This document shows, one piece after another, positions 11,285 to 23,700 of a stretch of 64,000 nucleotides of DNA. Location: positions 1,984,001 through 2,048,000 of the forward strand of contig CM071590.1 of assembly GCA_036429605.1 (NCBI GenBank), read 5' to 3'. The first letter of the stretch is position 1. Each line of letters starts with the position of its first letter. Both the position numbers and the translations under genes were made by a program. Under the pieces are notes generated by a model that saw only the letters and a list, made by a program, of their open reading frames with translations, made no database searches and had not been told where the DNA came from. The stretch is from Cladobotryum mycophilum. Lineage: Eukaryota; Ascomycota; Sordariomycetes; Hypocreales; Hypocreaceae.

Positions 11285-12008
11285 TTCATCTCATTTCTTG
11301 GCCATAAAGTTCAACGGCTAGTCGATATGTCGGTAAATCCAACGTTCGTTTAGGTCGGTGTTGTAAGATCTGAACCCTATCCGTTGGCCAGGCAACACAA
11401 TAGGGTAGGCAAAGAAGTTGCGGTGTCATTCTGAACCTCGACATAAATCCATCACTGTATCAAGCTACAGTGTTTCCAAAATGAATGGCTGCAGTGTTCA
11501 TAAGGCTTTCTAAAATATGAAAGAAGACCTCTTGTTGGTCATTTCATGATTTATCTTCGTTGATCTCTCAATGTCCCCAATACATGCTTTTAAATAGTAT
11601 ACTTCAAATGTCAGCAATCCACTGAATATCTCATACAACCTTTGGCTTTACCGCTGTTCTTCATCTTTCAAAACCATTAGAAATATGCCCTGATCGATAC
11701 ATTGTGCTACCTGCCAAGACTGATACAGCCTAATTAATATCTATCAGAGATCCAATATAAAGAAAGCTCCAGATTCACTTCCAGATGATGCTGTGGCTGG
11801 TGAAGCTGTCACCACACATGCCCTGGCCCTCCAAACCGTTAGTGGCTGCAGCACCCATGCGACTTTGACACCATTGAACTGGGGACCCTCCAAGACCCAC
11901 TCCGCATTCGAGAAGGCCTCCGCAGGTCCAAAATTCCACGTTGGCTGAATCGCAATCATCATCCTCCATCCTCCCCAACCCGACCCAGCCATTGACCACC
12001 GAACCGCC
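11285..12008. promoter_or_regulatory. divergent promoter region of haspin and CCDC47-like genes
   Basis: 724 bp between two outward-facing ATGs. AT-rich in the middle (about 11500-11760). No gene and no clear TATA box seen. Confidence 0.5.
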
Positions 12009-13413
12009 ATGGCTGATCTTCTGAAGAACCTCTTTGGGGGCGACAAGCCGGAGGAAGCCCCTGTGGTAAAGCGTGATTCCGGTAAGTACTTTGTCTATGC
12101 ACACTGCTTATACTCCGTACATATATATGACATACATCTGCGCATTGCGACAAGACCAGATATGCTGACGATGATGTGTCTACTCTAGACTTTGCCGACT
12201 TTGCTGGAGCGCCAGAACCAGTTCCCGAGGCTGCGCCAGGCGCTGCAACTTTGACTGGCCTATCTTCGCAAGCCACTGGACAAGTACAATGGACAAAGTG
12301 GTATAATGTTCACGAGCGCCACTCCCTCTCCGAGTTCAAGACTGAGGGTGTCATCCTTTTGGTGTCGGCCATCATCTTCTTCCTCCACATCATTGGCGCG
12401 CGCACCAATCGCTCCAAGGCGAAGCAATGGATCAAGGCTCATGCGTCTGCTATGAAGAACGAGTTTGCCTCTGTTGGCTTCCGTGGTGTGCCCACGGCGG
12501 ATGCTGAATTCGACCCCAGTGCTTTCCTCAAGGAGAAGTCGCTTTTCGAGTATGCCTCGTACGCAACTGGCCGTCAGAACGTTGCCTTTATGGATGTCAA
12601 GATCACATTGGCCAAGAGGTTCAACCCCATTATCCACTATGCCGAGACCCTCGCCGCCATCCTCTCCGACTCGTTTTCGATGCCCCAAGAGGCTGTTGAG
12701 GCCACCATCTACCCCTTTGACGGAAAGGAAGACCTCACTGTCCCCCTCTACCGGGCGCTGCTGAGAGGACTGCCAAGGATGGCAAGAGCACCTTCGATGG
12801 GTTTGTCTGGGCCATTGTCAACAAGGATGCTATGCAGCAGTTGCGCAGCGACCGATATGATCTCTCCCTGACTGCCACCAAGGACAACTCGAAGCTGCCC
12901 AACTGGTTGACCATTATGAGCGAGAATGCTGAAATCACCGAGACTTTCCTGACCCAAGAGCTCATCGACGTTGTCAAGGCTGCGGGTGAAGTGTTTGACT
13001 ATCTCGTCATCTCTGACCAGCCCGTGGACAAGCCCATCACAATTGAAGAGACCATCCCTCGCAAGCGACTGTTCCTCAAGTACCGCCTGCCTTCCAGCCA
13101 CAGCTACGAGAGTCTTTTGCCCCTCTTTTCCTACTTTATGCGTCTCCCCGATGCTCTCGTCCAGCTTGCCCACTTCCGCCCCGAGGTTCTGAAGCGTGTT
13201 CGCGCCACCCGTGAGCAGATGATTGCGCAGATCAAGAAGGTTGCCGAGGAGGAGAAGAATGAGGAGCGAGCAGCAGAGAAGGAGAAGCTCAAGAAGGCCA
13301 AGCGTGACGCCGAGCTCAAGGGCTTGGACGCCAAGGCTCAAAAGAAGTACCTTGAAAAGGAGAAGGAGAAGGAGTTGCGCAAGTCTCAGAAGAAGATGAC
13401 GATGCGCGGATGA
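12009..13413 (+). CDS. CCDC47-like ER membrane protein (DUF1682), one frame break
   Basis: Exons 12009-12081 and 12189-13413 with a 107-nt intron. The protein begins MADLLKNLFGG and has one membrane segment at about residues 79-95 (GVILLVSAIIFFLHIIG). The DUF1682 core follows, then a highly charged Lys/Glu coiled-coil tail rich in KKAEKEK-type repeats. Animal CCDC47 is a subunit of the PAT complex. That complex acts at the ER translocon as a chaperone for multipass membrane proteins and binds calcium; the fungal role is inferred. The frame breaks at the C run 12742-12746, after DGKEDLTVP. Downstream the next frame continues with PGAAERTAKDGK and runs to the stop. One missing C restores a 432-residue protein, so I treat it as an assembly error and the gene as intact. 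Confidence 0.85.
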
Positions 13414-13672
13414 ACGAATGAGATGTATGTTTTGTTTCAAGGGGGAGGACAAGGGGGTGTTATGAGTTTCTTACAATGTATGAGTATCCTGTACTATGTA
13501 ATGCTGGGCTTTCTCCTCGGATTGGATTGGGGGGCGCGGGGAGTACAAGTTAATGGTTCCATATGATAGGAGGCACATGTGAGGGCAATGAAAAGTAATG
13601 ATGTTTGTTACGACTTGATTTTAATTCCAGCCTTGGTTAAATGTGAGATGAAGTCTCTATTCCTCGTGATAT

Positions 13673-14447
13673 TTATCCTTCTTTGCTCAACAGATCTTCT
13701 ACCCTTTTGACCTTGTCTTCTGCCGTTTGCTTCTTATCCGTCCTACACATACCAATGATTAATCAAGGCCCTGCCTCGTTTCAAGGGGTATCTAAATATG
13801 CAGACTCACCTGGATCCAACTCTCATGGAGGATTGAACTCGTACCACGCCCCGCTGATGAACCACGGCGTGCGCCTTGCCAACGACCGTCATGACATCGT
13901 CCCAGCTTCCTTCTAGAGCGCAAAGTCTTAGCATTTTCCATGGGATTTTGTCATGGAATGTAGTAAGGGGTTTTTTTTTTTTTGGTTCACCTACCGACTG
14001 TGGTTCCGGCAGAGTGCATCGTGTACTTTAACCCACTCGCTTTCAGCACTCTCTGTACGTCTGCGACTTCTTCCGCGACGGATACTTTGCCCGTCCCAAC
14101 CTACATTGTAGTGTGTGATTAGCTAAAAGAAAGAAGAACGAACAAAATCTAAAAGAAGAAGAAGAAGAAGAAGGGGAGGAGGAGGAGGAGGAGGAGGAGG
14201 AGGAGGAGGAGGAGGAGGAAGAAGAAAAAGAAAGCCCATTATTGTACAAAGCTATTTATGCCTGCCTTGGACTCACCGGGATGAGGCAGAAATCAGCATA
14301 ACAAGCTGCTGGCGTCGGAATCGAAGCGTAGTCCATCGGGGCGACGGCGCTGGCGGATGTAAAAGCTCGATGATGATGATGTTGTCGTTGTTGTTGTCGT
14401 TGGAGACTCTGCCACGGGATGCGGATTCGGAGCGCTAATCTAAACAT
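13673..14447 (-). CDS. ECM15/MTH1187 (UPF0045) thiamine-binding-type protein
   Basis: Four exons, 14447-14277, 14100-13995, 13912-13810 and 13742-13673, give 149 residues. The last 100 residues are the whole MTH1187/ECM15 domain: YADFCLIPVG, VADVQRVLKASGLKYTMHS, AGTTVEGSWDDV, VGKAHAVVHQRGV, and a final RTDKKQT. This small ferredoxin-like fold is related to the YkoF thiamine-binding domain. Yeast ECM15 has no firm function, so thiamine or a related ligand is inference. The first 40 residues are Arg/Gln/His-rich without acidic residues and could be a mitochondrial presequence, unlike the short yeast protein. The first intron carries a long GAG/GAA microsatellite. Every exon joins in frame with GT-AG borders. 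Confidence 0.87.
14154..14226. repeat. GAA/GAG trinucleotide microsatellite in an intron
   Basis: About 73 bp of (GAA)n-(GAG)n-(GAA)n on the plus strand, lying wholly in the first intron of the ECM15-like gene. On the sense strand it reads (CTC/TTC)n, i.e. a very long pyrimidine tract between donor and acceptor. Confidence 0.9.
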
Positions 14448-15018
14448 GCAATGTAAACTGATGGGCGGCTTGTGTACGACTCGGTGTATGGCGTTTGGAT
14501 GAGTGTAATATTTCGATAGATGTGATATTGGAATGAAGTAGGGGGTTTATTTATCCGATGATAGGCGAGGCGAGGTATTAAATCCACAGTCGTCATTTTG
14601 TTGGTTAAGCAGTGATTTATATACCTCCAACGATCGAAAACATCATGTTTACCAGTTTCACATGTCCATGTATTTCAAGTTCAATTCAAGTATAAAGTTC
14701 AATTTCCAGAAATAAAACCTGGTATCCAAGTTAGGATTTTTTTATGTGAGCAATATCCAGCTCTAAAAACTATTCAACTAGAATTGGTATCCTTCGAAAG
14801 AAGAAGAAAATGGTGTAGAATGTCCAAGATTCTAAAAATATAAAAATAAAAAGTTTGTACAAAAAGAAAAGACCCTATTAAACGCCTCGCTGAATATGGT
14901 TTGACACCAAAAAATTGAAATAAAACCCCAACCCAATGTTTCTTCCTTCTTTTTTTTAAAAAAAAAATTTGTAACAAAAAAGAAAATAGAAAAATAAAAA
15001 TAAAAAATATTTGATGTT
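14448..15018. other. AT-rich intergenic region
   Basis: Upstream of the ECM15-like gene and downstream of the PLC-like gene. Strongly AT-rich with A and T runs near 14940-15010. No recognisable gene. Confidence 0.5.
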
Positions 15019-16125
15019 TTACACCATCAATAATGTGACGGCGAGGAAGACGATGAGTGCGCCTTGCTCGAGGTTCCGCGAGCTTCCACTGTCCACGGAA
15101 TCGTTGCTACCGTTGGTACTGTTTTCCCTGCCGGTGGCTCCCTTGATGCCGTTGATGTTATCGGCGGCCTGGACCGTGGCGCCTACGTCCCAAAAGTCTA
15201 CGAGGACAAAGTTGGGTCGCTGGTTCCACTCGGAGCTGCACTGCTGGAGATGCTTCCCCAGGTTGCCGTCAGCGGTGGTGTCGGCGCTGTTGACGATGCT
15301 GAGGTCGCTGACGTCCGGTACCATGATGCTGGAGGTGATGAGCTGGTACTTGAAGTGGTTGACCAGGCCGAGGAACTTCTTGCCCAGGGCGGCGGAAGCG
15401 GTGCCTACGTTGTCCGGGCGGTCCAGCGTGCAGTTGAAGCCCGTGAGGTCAGTGACTTCGTAAAAGGTCTCGAAGACGTAGTCGAACTCGGACAAGAGGT
15501 AAGGGGACGCACTGGATGGCTTGATGTTGGCGATGAAGGACACCACACGAGTGCCGTTGGTGATCATGGCATCGAGGGTCGGCCACGCGCCAACAGCAGG
15601 CGGTGCGTAGCCCAGCTTGGACAGACCGGACGACTGGAAAGCAGTCGCAAACTCGGTGACATCTGCGTCGTCCGAGTTGACCAGCAGAATGGTGACAACA
15701 TCATTGGGGTTCTGGGTCATCCAGGTGTTGATCTTGGCCAGCCATGCGTCCAGCGGACCGGCATCAAGCAGCGCACACGACGTATGACACAGCCGCAGCT
15801 GGTCGTTCTGCTTGTGAACCTGGGCCTGCAGCAAACGAATACCGGCGTCCAGCGCAACGGTGGCGTTCTTGTACTGATTGCCCGCCAGAGAGTTCTTGGT
15901 GCTCTCGTCCCTGAGGAAAGCACTGTCGTGGGCGCCCATGAAGGTGACCTGGCTGTACAGACGGCTGCACAGCGCCGGCGAGTTGTTGCACACCCTCGCC
16001 GTCGACGAAGAATTGGAGGGCGTTGAAGGGCCTGTGGCGGTTTGGGGCATGGCCTGTACGATGCTGCAGCCTCCTGACAGAGCGACCAGCGCCGCGGCGA
16101 GGGCTCGACGTAGAGAAAAGGCCAT
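15019..16125 (-). CDS. secreted PLC-like phosphodiesterase, probably GPI-anchored
   Basis: Single exon, 368 residues. An N-terminal signal peptide (MAFSLRRALAAALVALSGGC, cleavage after about residue 25) leads into a PLC-like TIM-barrel phosphodiesterase domain. GAHDSAF near residue 65 supplies the first catalytic His and the adjacent Asp. GIRLLQ supplies the conserved Arg, and LRLCHTSC the second His, so the active site looks complete. The C-terminus is Ser/Asn/Gly-rich, followed by a hydrophobic tail (ALIVFLAVTLLMV) with no basic residue after it, the pattern of a GPI-attachment signal. Several NxS/T sites suggest N-glycosylation. The probable location is the plasma membrane or cell wall. 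True substrate unknown: bacterial relatives cleave phosphatidylinositol, whereas most fungal members are uncharacterised. Confidence 0.87.
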   Translation of the reverse strand: MAFSLRRALAAALVALSGGCSIVQAMPQTATGPSTPSNSSSTARVCNNSPALCSRLYSQVTFMGAHDSAFLRDESTKNSLAGNQYKNATVALDAGIRLLQAQVHKQNDQLRLCHTSCALLDAGPLDAWLAKINTWMTQNPNDVVTILLVNSDDADVTEFATAFQSSGLSKLGYAPPAVGAWPTLDAMITNGTRVVSFIANIKPSSASPYLLSEFDYVFETFYEVTDLTGFNCTLDRPDNVGTASAALGKKFLGLVNHFKYQLITSSIMVPDVSDLSIVNSADTTADGNLGKHLQQCSSEWNQRPNFVLVDFWDVGATVQAADNINGIKGATGRENSTNGSNDSVDSGSSRNLEQGALIVFLAVTLLMV

Positions 16126-17360
16126 GATTTGGGTTGGTTTTTTTGGCCTTGACTTGTGTATTTTAGAAGAAGAGTAAAAAGATGAAGCTAATGTCGAAGA
16201 AGTTACTACTTCTAGTTTGTAGACTGTCCAATCTCCCCAACAAGATCAAAGGGGGGGATGAAGATGCTACCAAAAAAGCAAGGATGTTGAGATGCAAGAT
16301 GGATATGGATGAATGATGATGTGATGTGTATTAAAATGTGAAGAAACAATGTAGATAAAGAGGCATCATAAAGTAATGAGAGACAATGAAAATATGAATA
16401 AAGGAGCTAACGAGCGTTTATAAGAAGACTAGATATGGAGTCGACACAGACAGGACAGGACGAGACATGAGACATGAGACATGTTCTGAAAAAGAATTTG
16501 GCGCAGCCTCGTTTCGTCTGAGGATTTCGTGCTGGGCGAGAAGAGAGAGACGACGTGGGGGGGGCGGCGCACACTCCCCCTATCAAATGGCGCCGGCGGG
16601 GGTCATGGGCTGACGAGCGTTTAAGGCAAGGCCTTATCCATTCTTGGGGCGTTTTTTTTTTTAATTTTTTAATTTTTTAGGGTGGCTACTCCGAACACAG
16701 AGAGTCCTGAGAGTGTGTTAAATGGATGATTTTGATCTGATGCATGTGCTTGTGCGTGCATCGAGGTGGGATCCATCATGCATAGACTTGACTGCGCCTC
16801 AGGGAACGTCAGCAGTGGGTACGTACGGAGTTACTACTCCCCCTTCTGTAGTCTGTAGGCTGTAGTCTGCATGCTGAAACGAGGCATGTTGCGGTTCTGA
16901 TACTCCAACTCGCCTGGGGGAGAAGGCCATTGAAAAGCCACAAAGGCATGTCTAGTAGGTACCTAGTAGAAATAAAGAGTTTGACAGCCAAGTTAAAGTC
17001 TTTAATTGGGTTGAGTGACCGTTATCCTTCATCATGAAATAAATGGATGTACTGTTGTCTATATTGAATTGCACTCGGTGATTACTCTAAACTGGTAGAC
17101 TACCTAGTAGATCAGCCCTCATCGCTCATCATTGTTACAGCGTGCTTTTACAGTGGATTGCCACTACAAGGCAGCCCGTCCAGGCATACGTAACTCCTCT
17201 TACTCCAAAAAACCTCAAACACCATCCATCCAAACGGGCGTGCTGAGGCTGAGCGCGTCTCCTCTTCCCGCCGGGAAAAAGAAGAAAAAAACTAACGAAT
17301 GAACGAGTCAGATAGTCCGACCACCAAAGAAACCGTTCATCCACTGGGACAGACAGACAG

Positions 17361-17382
17361 ACACACACACACACACACACAC
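17361..17382. repeat. (CA)n microsatellite
   Basis: Eleven perfect CA units preceded by ACAG units. Confidence 0.9.
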
Positions 17383-17838
17383 GAGCGGTTACGTGTGTAT
17401 GTAGGTCCCATCCCATCAATCACACCCTCTTCATCAACAACCTGCAGTGCCCTGTCCTATTTTTATCCCAAAGCAAGCCACGTAACGAAACTCCCTCCAC
17501 CCCCAAACAAACAAACAAAAAGTCTGTTCAACAAAGTAATAAATGCCAATGGAGAAATCAACCTTGGGGGGAGCAGATCTAATCATTCCTTTGGCAGATC
17601 TTTGTTATTACTTCTTCCGTCTCCTTCCATCGAGCCCGAGTCTGCCCCCATATGCTTAAGCTGAAGAGGCTATCGAATCCCTGCGTTGCCTACTAATCCA
17701 ACCATCACACTAACCATAACCATATTGAACAAAAAACCAAGTAGATGTAGGGCAATCATATCATGTCTCTGGATTCTCAATGTTGCCCTTGATTCCCAGT
17801 AGTCCCCATGATATCTCTTGTTCTTCTCAAGTCCTCTC

Positions 17839-17882
17839 GTGTGTGTGTGTGTGTCTCTCTCTCTCTTTCTCTCTCTCTCTCT
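17839..17882. repeat. (GT)n followed by (CT)n microsatellite
   Basis: Compound alternating tract: about eight GT units, then CT units with one interruption. Confidence 0.85.
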
Positions 17883-18503
17883 TCTCCAAGCCTCTCTCTT
17901 CCCAGTGGCGATGACAACACCTGTACAACTCTGCCTCCAATGTCATAGACTCTACCGGAGACTTTTCCTCCTCGTATACCATGCATGCCTAGCACATTAC
18001 GGAGTATCTGCTTCCAGAATACGGAGATAATAAATTACAAGACATGGGTTCACCAATGCTTATCACCATTAAGACGCTTGTCAAAACGTCAAAGACCATC
18101 CCTGCTACTCCACATCACGTCTAATCTGCAACGCAACTACGCCAGGGCTCCCGTACAACTTCCAAAACAACGCATCAGATAATTCCCCGTAGATCAGTAA
18201 TACTATTTAGTATTTATTACTTGCAAATCGAAACCGTCATCATCAGAGATTAACTCATTTCAACTCGGACATGGAAGCATCGCCATCGCCAAGACAAAGT
18301 GATTAATAGTGTTTCCAACATCACCTCTGTCGTTGACTTACAGTTTGTATTTTGGGTATTCCTACAACCTCATCGAATAACATTGGGGCCAATCCGTGTG
18401 CCCCGTCTCATGGTTCCATAAAATTTCCTTCTCACTGATGTACCGCAATCCCATTCATGTCCTCCCCCTACATCTCCATCATTGTACAGGCACTGCCACC
18501 ACA

Positions 18504-20085
18504 TCATTCGGGGTCGCTTGTAAAGCCTGGCTCTTCCTCTTCCTCATTTTCCGCCGCCGCCGCCTTTGCAGCCTCCTCCATTTCCTTCCATTGCTTCTGC
18601 CCCTCCTCCGTTGTCGCATCGATAATCTGCTCTTCAAGACTTAAAATATTGGCCTATACGAGTTTATTAGCTTCGTCATGTTTTCAGGAGTCATGCACAG
18701 CCGACTTACCTCTCCAAACAAGTTAATGAGGTCCTCCGCCGCATCCACCTTCATATCCCCAAGGACCTTGTTCACCTCATCTAGCTCTCCCGTTTCCAAA
18801 GCCTTCTTCATCTCAGGCTCAAAAGCATCAAAGATCTTACGGGCAGCTTGAACCTCGGGATCCTCGCTATCGGCTGGTGGGACCTTGATTTGAATGATGG
18901 TGCCTGGCTCCACGGCGTGCAGTTGAATCTGCTCAGCCCCCTCTTCCGGCTCCTTTGCCCGCTCCGCAACAATTTCTGCTGAGCGGTTCTTGATTCTCAT
19001 ATAAGTGTCTTGGACATCCTTGTAGAAAACCTCTTGCGCCTGGTGACCCTTGGTAGTGATGCGCTTGAAGAATAGAGCAACACCATCCTTACCCAAGGCG
19101 CGGCAGTATTGCAAGAGCAGTGCCTGGTGGACACATTGCCGTGCCAGTTCATCCTTGCGTTCCAGAGCTGCATCAAAGGCGAGAATTAAAAGCCCGTCGG
19201 TTTCCTTCTCCGTCAGAATCGCAGGGTTGTGTGTTAGGAACTTTAGACTCGTTGCGTAGTCGTTGGGCTTGATCTCCGCAAACTTCTTGGCGGCCGGCGA
19301 CGCCTCGACTTCGTCTTCTTCGCCGACGCTGACTTCTTTGGAGGAGGAGGATCCTGGTTCTGATGTATTAAAGCTGGGGTTCAGAAGCTCGACCTTGGTC
19401 TCCTCCTTCTTTTCCTCGGGCTTTGACTTGTTGACATGTGAACTATTAAACCCGATTTGAATGTTGTCGCTGGTAATCTTTTTCTCCTCCTCAAGCTCTA
19501 GCTTCTCAAGCTCTTCCTCCTCTTCCTTTTTCAAGGCCTTGATTTTAGTCTCGTGGACTTGGATCTCCTCCAGCATGGCCGTGTAGCGGTCTTCGGGCTT
19601 CTTCTCGTCGAGCTTCTTGTTGACATCATCCAATAGGCTCACCAACATCTTGGAGTACGATGGCATAGGCTCCGAATCGCTGAATACACCCTCGGGTCTC
19701 GGGGGCGGCTGGTCATCTTTGGGATTTCCAGCCGACTCCATGACAGCCTGGAATGCAATCTCCGCGGGGTTCCGTGTAGCCACTTCGGATACGTGAGCTT
19801 TAAGGGCAGTCACAAGAGAGCTAACGCGGCTCAGCAGGGCATCGTTGACTATGCGTTCGTACTTGAGAGCGGTGATGCGGTTCTTCCTCTGCAGACGCTC
19901 TTGATGGATCTGGTTCTGCTTCGCTCGGATAAATGATCGTTTGTCGACATTAGGGTGAACTTCGATATCGGAGTCATCGCTGAGCTCCAGTGCGTCCTAG
20001 TCAAAATTAGCATCCTGCTGGCATCATGGGGATTGCGCCATGACGAGATGGTAGCTCGTACCCATTTACTGTAATTGATAGGCAT
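18504..20085 (-). CDS. cdc37: Hsp90 co-chaperone Cdc37
   Basis: Three exons, 20085-20062, 19996-18710 and 18653-18504, give 486 residues, in line with Cdc37 of moulds. The 24-nt first exon encodes MPINYSKW; exon 2 opens DALELSDDSDIEVHPNVDKRSF. This is the diagnostic kinase-binding N-terminus with the SDDSD casein-kinase-2 site whose phosphorylation activates Cdc37. A coiled coil (KIKALKKEEEEE) follows. Then come the Hsp90-binding and middle domain (FAEIKPNDY, ALFFKRITTKGHQAQEVFYKDVQ), and the C-terminal helical domain with an acidic end. Cdc37 delivers client kinases to Hsp90 in the cytosol. All introns are short with GT-AG borders. The gene is in tandem with mot1, 620 bp apart. Confidence 0.96.
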
Positions 20086-20707
20086 GATGTGGTGAGGCTA
20101 GAGACTGCCAGCAGCCCCGTGAGATGAATTCGGATGCGTCTTTAGATGTCAGGGCGATTGACAAGCTCAACAATAGTTGATATAGCTGGATGTAAGAGAG
20201 AGACCTGAGGATGCTATAGCAGTTCTAGGTTGAATGTCTTGACGTTGAAGCTCCTTAAGCGGGGCAGAGAAACCTATAGAAGGGTGGCGGGGTTGACCTT
20301 CTATCTAATCTCACAGCTCCAGTTCCAGCTCCAGTTCCAGCTCCAAGCGCAGCGACAAGGCATCAGTCAACATGAATACCAACAGCATTCACTACCCCAA
20401 CACAAGAAAAGTCTCTAGAATCACACAAGGCATATATATCTATAGATGGAATCAAGATGCATCACAATAAGCTGCAGTACACACGAGTTCCAAAAAAAAA
20501 AAAGTAAAGCCGCATGTATTCCGATTCATACACCATCCCTTCTGACAATAATACAAACACTTTGCTCCATCGCTGATTGATGATATCTATCTACTGTACA
20601 GGCCAAATAAACAGAACTTTTTGTCTTCCCCATAACCAGATTAGCCACTACAAGTCCCCTTATCCTGGATGCTGAAAGCTGCCAGACGCCTCACGCCAGC
20701 CGTTCAT
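20086..20707. other. intergenic region upstream of cdc37
   Basis: Promoter side of cdc37 and 3' side of mot1. Includes a 12-bp tandem repeat (unit AGCTCCAGTTCC, about 2.6 copies) at 20315-20345. Confidence 0.5.
20315..20345. repeat. short 12-bp tandem repeat
   Basis: Unit AGCTCCAGTTCC repeated about 2.6 times without mismatch, 230 bp upstream of the cdc37 start. Confidence 0.75.
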
Positions 20708-23700
20708 TCATGCCATTTTCTTCATGAAATCGTCCAGGTCAAAGCTCTCCTCGTATTGCTTGTTATCCCATAACTCCCCGAGGTCATCTAACCAAGCCTT
20801 CTTGCCTGGCTGCCGTAACACATCACCAGTTTCAATGTCCACCATGTCTTCTTCCCTTCCTTCCATGCTATTCTGCGGTTTGTCCGATATGAGACTTGGT
20901 CCAGAATCACCCAGGTTAAACAGGTCAAGAATTTGGTCCGTGTCCATCGTCGCTAGACCTGCGTTTTGTTGATTCACAACCGTAGAAGCAACGTCAATCT
21001 TGAATCGCTGCAGACTCAAAATCTTCTCTTCTAGAGTACCGCGAGTAATAAGTCGGTAAACGTTGACAACCTTCTTCTGTCCGATTCTGTGGGCTCGGTC
21101 CATGGCTTGCAAGTCTTTCTGTGGGTTCCAGTCATGCTCCACGAAAATGACCGTGTCGGCACCAGTCAAGTTCAAACCAAGACCACCGACACTGGTCGTC
21201 AACAGAAGCACGTCGTAGGAGGGGTCGCTGTTGAACTTGTTTACAATGTCCTGTCTCTTATTCGCCTCGATTGAACCATCGAGTCGCAGATAAGAAACCG
21301 AAGGAAGCATCTCCCTGAGAACCTTGTTTTGCACCATGTCAAGCATTTCCTTCATTTGACAGAAGATCAGTGCGCGATGAGGCTTGATGGGCTGATACAG
21401 AGGATCGTTAGAGTCCCCATCATCCCCACCGATGCCGCAGTCGACCAGGAGGTCTTTCAAAGCAGTCAGTTTAGGCGCATGCTGAACATCCTCAATCGAC
21501 GTCCCTTGCTTCTGGAGAATCTTCTGCGTATCACTGTAGACATCGGTGCCAGGCTTCATCACCATGGCGGGCGAGTTACAAAGCTTACGCATATACTGCA
21601 AGGCCTGGAAAATATGCTGCTTGGCCTCCTTGTCCTCTCGTCCAGCTTCGGCTTGGATCTTCTTGCCCTGCTTCTTAGTAAAGTCCTCAAAGAGCTTCTT
21701 CTGCAGATCGCTGAGATCGCAGTAGTAATTTTGCAGAATCTTAGGGGGCAAATCATTCAAGACTTCTTCCTTGAGACGACGCAAGAGGAACGGGAGGACC
21801 TGTTTGTGAAGGGCTTCGATGGCTAGAGCTCCCGCCTCCTGCTCCTTGGAAGACGCCTTGCTATATCGACTCGCCGCAATCGGTTTAGCAAAACGGTCCA
21901 AAAAGACCTTTTCGGCGCCAAGGAAGCCAGGCATAAGGAAGTCGAATAACGACCAGAGCTCCAAGACGTTGTTCTGAATTGGCGTGCCTGTAAGGATGAG
22001 TCGATGATTGCTCGCTAATCTCTTCACAGCTTGCGTGATCTTGGCTTTAGGGTTTTTGATCAAGTGACCCTCATCAAGCACCACGTAGTTCCAGCTGTAC
22101 TTTTCCAAAATTTCCGAGTCATTTCGGGTGACATCATAGGATGTGATGACAATGTCAGTGTCTCCAAGGCGGTCCTTCATAGCTTTACGCTCGGCTGGGG
22201 GGCCGACATACGCCGCCACGCTAAGGAACGGTGCGTATGCCTTGATTTCTTGTTGCCAGTGTCCAGACAGTGTAGGAGGGCACACAATCAAAGATGGCAG
22301 TTGCCTAACATCTGCTGCCTGTGTCTTGGCATATTCCTCCTGGCGCTGGTGATGATCACTTGCAACAATACAGATTGTCTGCAAAGTCTTTCCAAGACCC
22401 ATGTCATCGCAAAGAATACCATGTAAATGATACTTGTTAAGGAAGTGAAGCCAGTTAACGCCTTCTTGTTGATATGATCGAAGTTCAGCTTTGATTGCAA
22501 CGGGAATCTGGAATTGCTCGACCTTCTTGGGATCAAGCAGTTGGGCAATAAATGTCCGCTCTCTGTCTCGGCCCTTGAGCAACTCTTCAGAGAGACCAGG
22601 GGGGTCGGGAATGCCAGCTTCGAGAGGCACCAGCTTGACCAATGTTGCAAACGAGGTTGTCGCAATGAGACGAATCTCGTTATCGGAGTCACTCATACGT
22701 CCAAGAACTGGCACAATAAGGAAGATGACATATGGTAGAATAGCATCTCCCATGACCGCAATCAAATGGTAAATGGCTTCGATGGCGCCTTGGCGGAAGT
22801 TGAGGTCAAGTGGATTGCTGATCGAAGGCAGAACCTTCTCTACCAGCGCTGTCATTCCCTCCACACTGATGACACTGCAGATAGTAGCCAAACATTTCGC
22901 GGCCATGTAACGGAAGACGGAAAGCTCAGAATGAAGCGCCTTGATAACCAGCGGCATCATTTCCATAACAAATGGATAAAGAGCTGGATCCAAAGTTGGT
23001 GTTAGTGTCCTTATGACTGACATGGCATCGACAATTTCTTGGCCAAATGTCTCCTCAGGGTTCCTAGCTTCAGCCGGAAGTTCTCCAGCGAAGGCCTTGA
23101 CCAGTGGATCTTGCATGAAATTTCGGAGACTTGGAACAGTTTCAAGGAGGGAGGTGCCATATGTCTTGGCAAGAATTTCAAGCGCTTCTTTTGCACCTCT
23201 TCGTGTAATCCTTGCAGCCTTGGCTTCCTTGGCCCATTTGATAGCATCAGGGTGGTCAACTCGGTCCTCTTCTTTTTGCATGGAGAGAATGCAACTCATC
23301 TTACCAGCGTGGACGGGGAACTCCGGGGTCTCTGCAACCTCAACACAAGAAAACTTGACCAGGTTGGCGACCACCTTGTCGGCTGGTCCTCGCCTTCCCT
23401 TCTCTGTGAATAGTTGCACGAGCTTTGCGATGGTGTCGGAAGAGCGGCATTGTAGCTGCTGGTTTTCTTCCGTCTTAATAGAGTCCATGATGGCTTTGAT
23501 CAATGGACTAGGCTTCTTCGGTAGAAGCTTCATGGCAACCATGGCACATGCAGCACCGGCCCTGATTCTGACATCACGCGCATCCTTGAATGCCTTGGCT
23601 TCCTCAATGGCGGAGACCGTGATCTCGCGCGCTTCAGCAAGCTGCTGGCCCGCAATCAGGCGTTGACCAGGGGGCATAATCTTCTTCAGCCTTTCAAAGT

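Larger units (their letters stand above)
16126..18503. other. 2.4-kb intergenic region with several simple repeats
   Basis: No recognisable gene. Contains the PLC-like promoter and, at its right end, the cdc37 3' region. Holds a (CA)n tract at 17361-17382, a (GT)n(CT)n tract at 17839-17882, a T-rich run near 16652-16678, and two copies of an 8-mer, TACGGAGT (16824, 17998), that recurs elsewhere in the window. Confidence 0.5.

Noticed and set aside
12009..13413. CCDC47-like gene as a pseudogene or two genes
   Set aside because: A single one-base break at a C run with intact coding on both sides, matching three other such breaks, fits assembly error better.
12748..13452. 234-codon minus-strand open frame opposite the CCDC47-like gene
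   Set aside because: It is a Leu-rich mirror of the Lys/Glu coiled coil on the sense strand.
15064..16026. 320-codon plus-strand open frame opposite the PLC-like gene
   Set aside because: It is an antisense shadow of a protein with a signal peptide, a complete active site and a GPI signal; the product looks like random Gly/Val/Arg-rich sequence.
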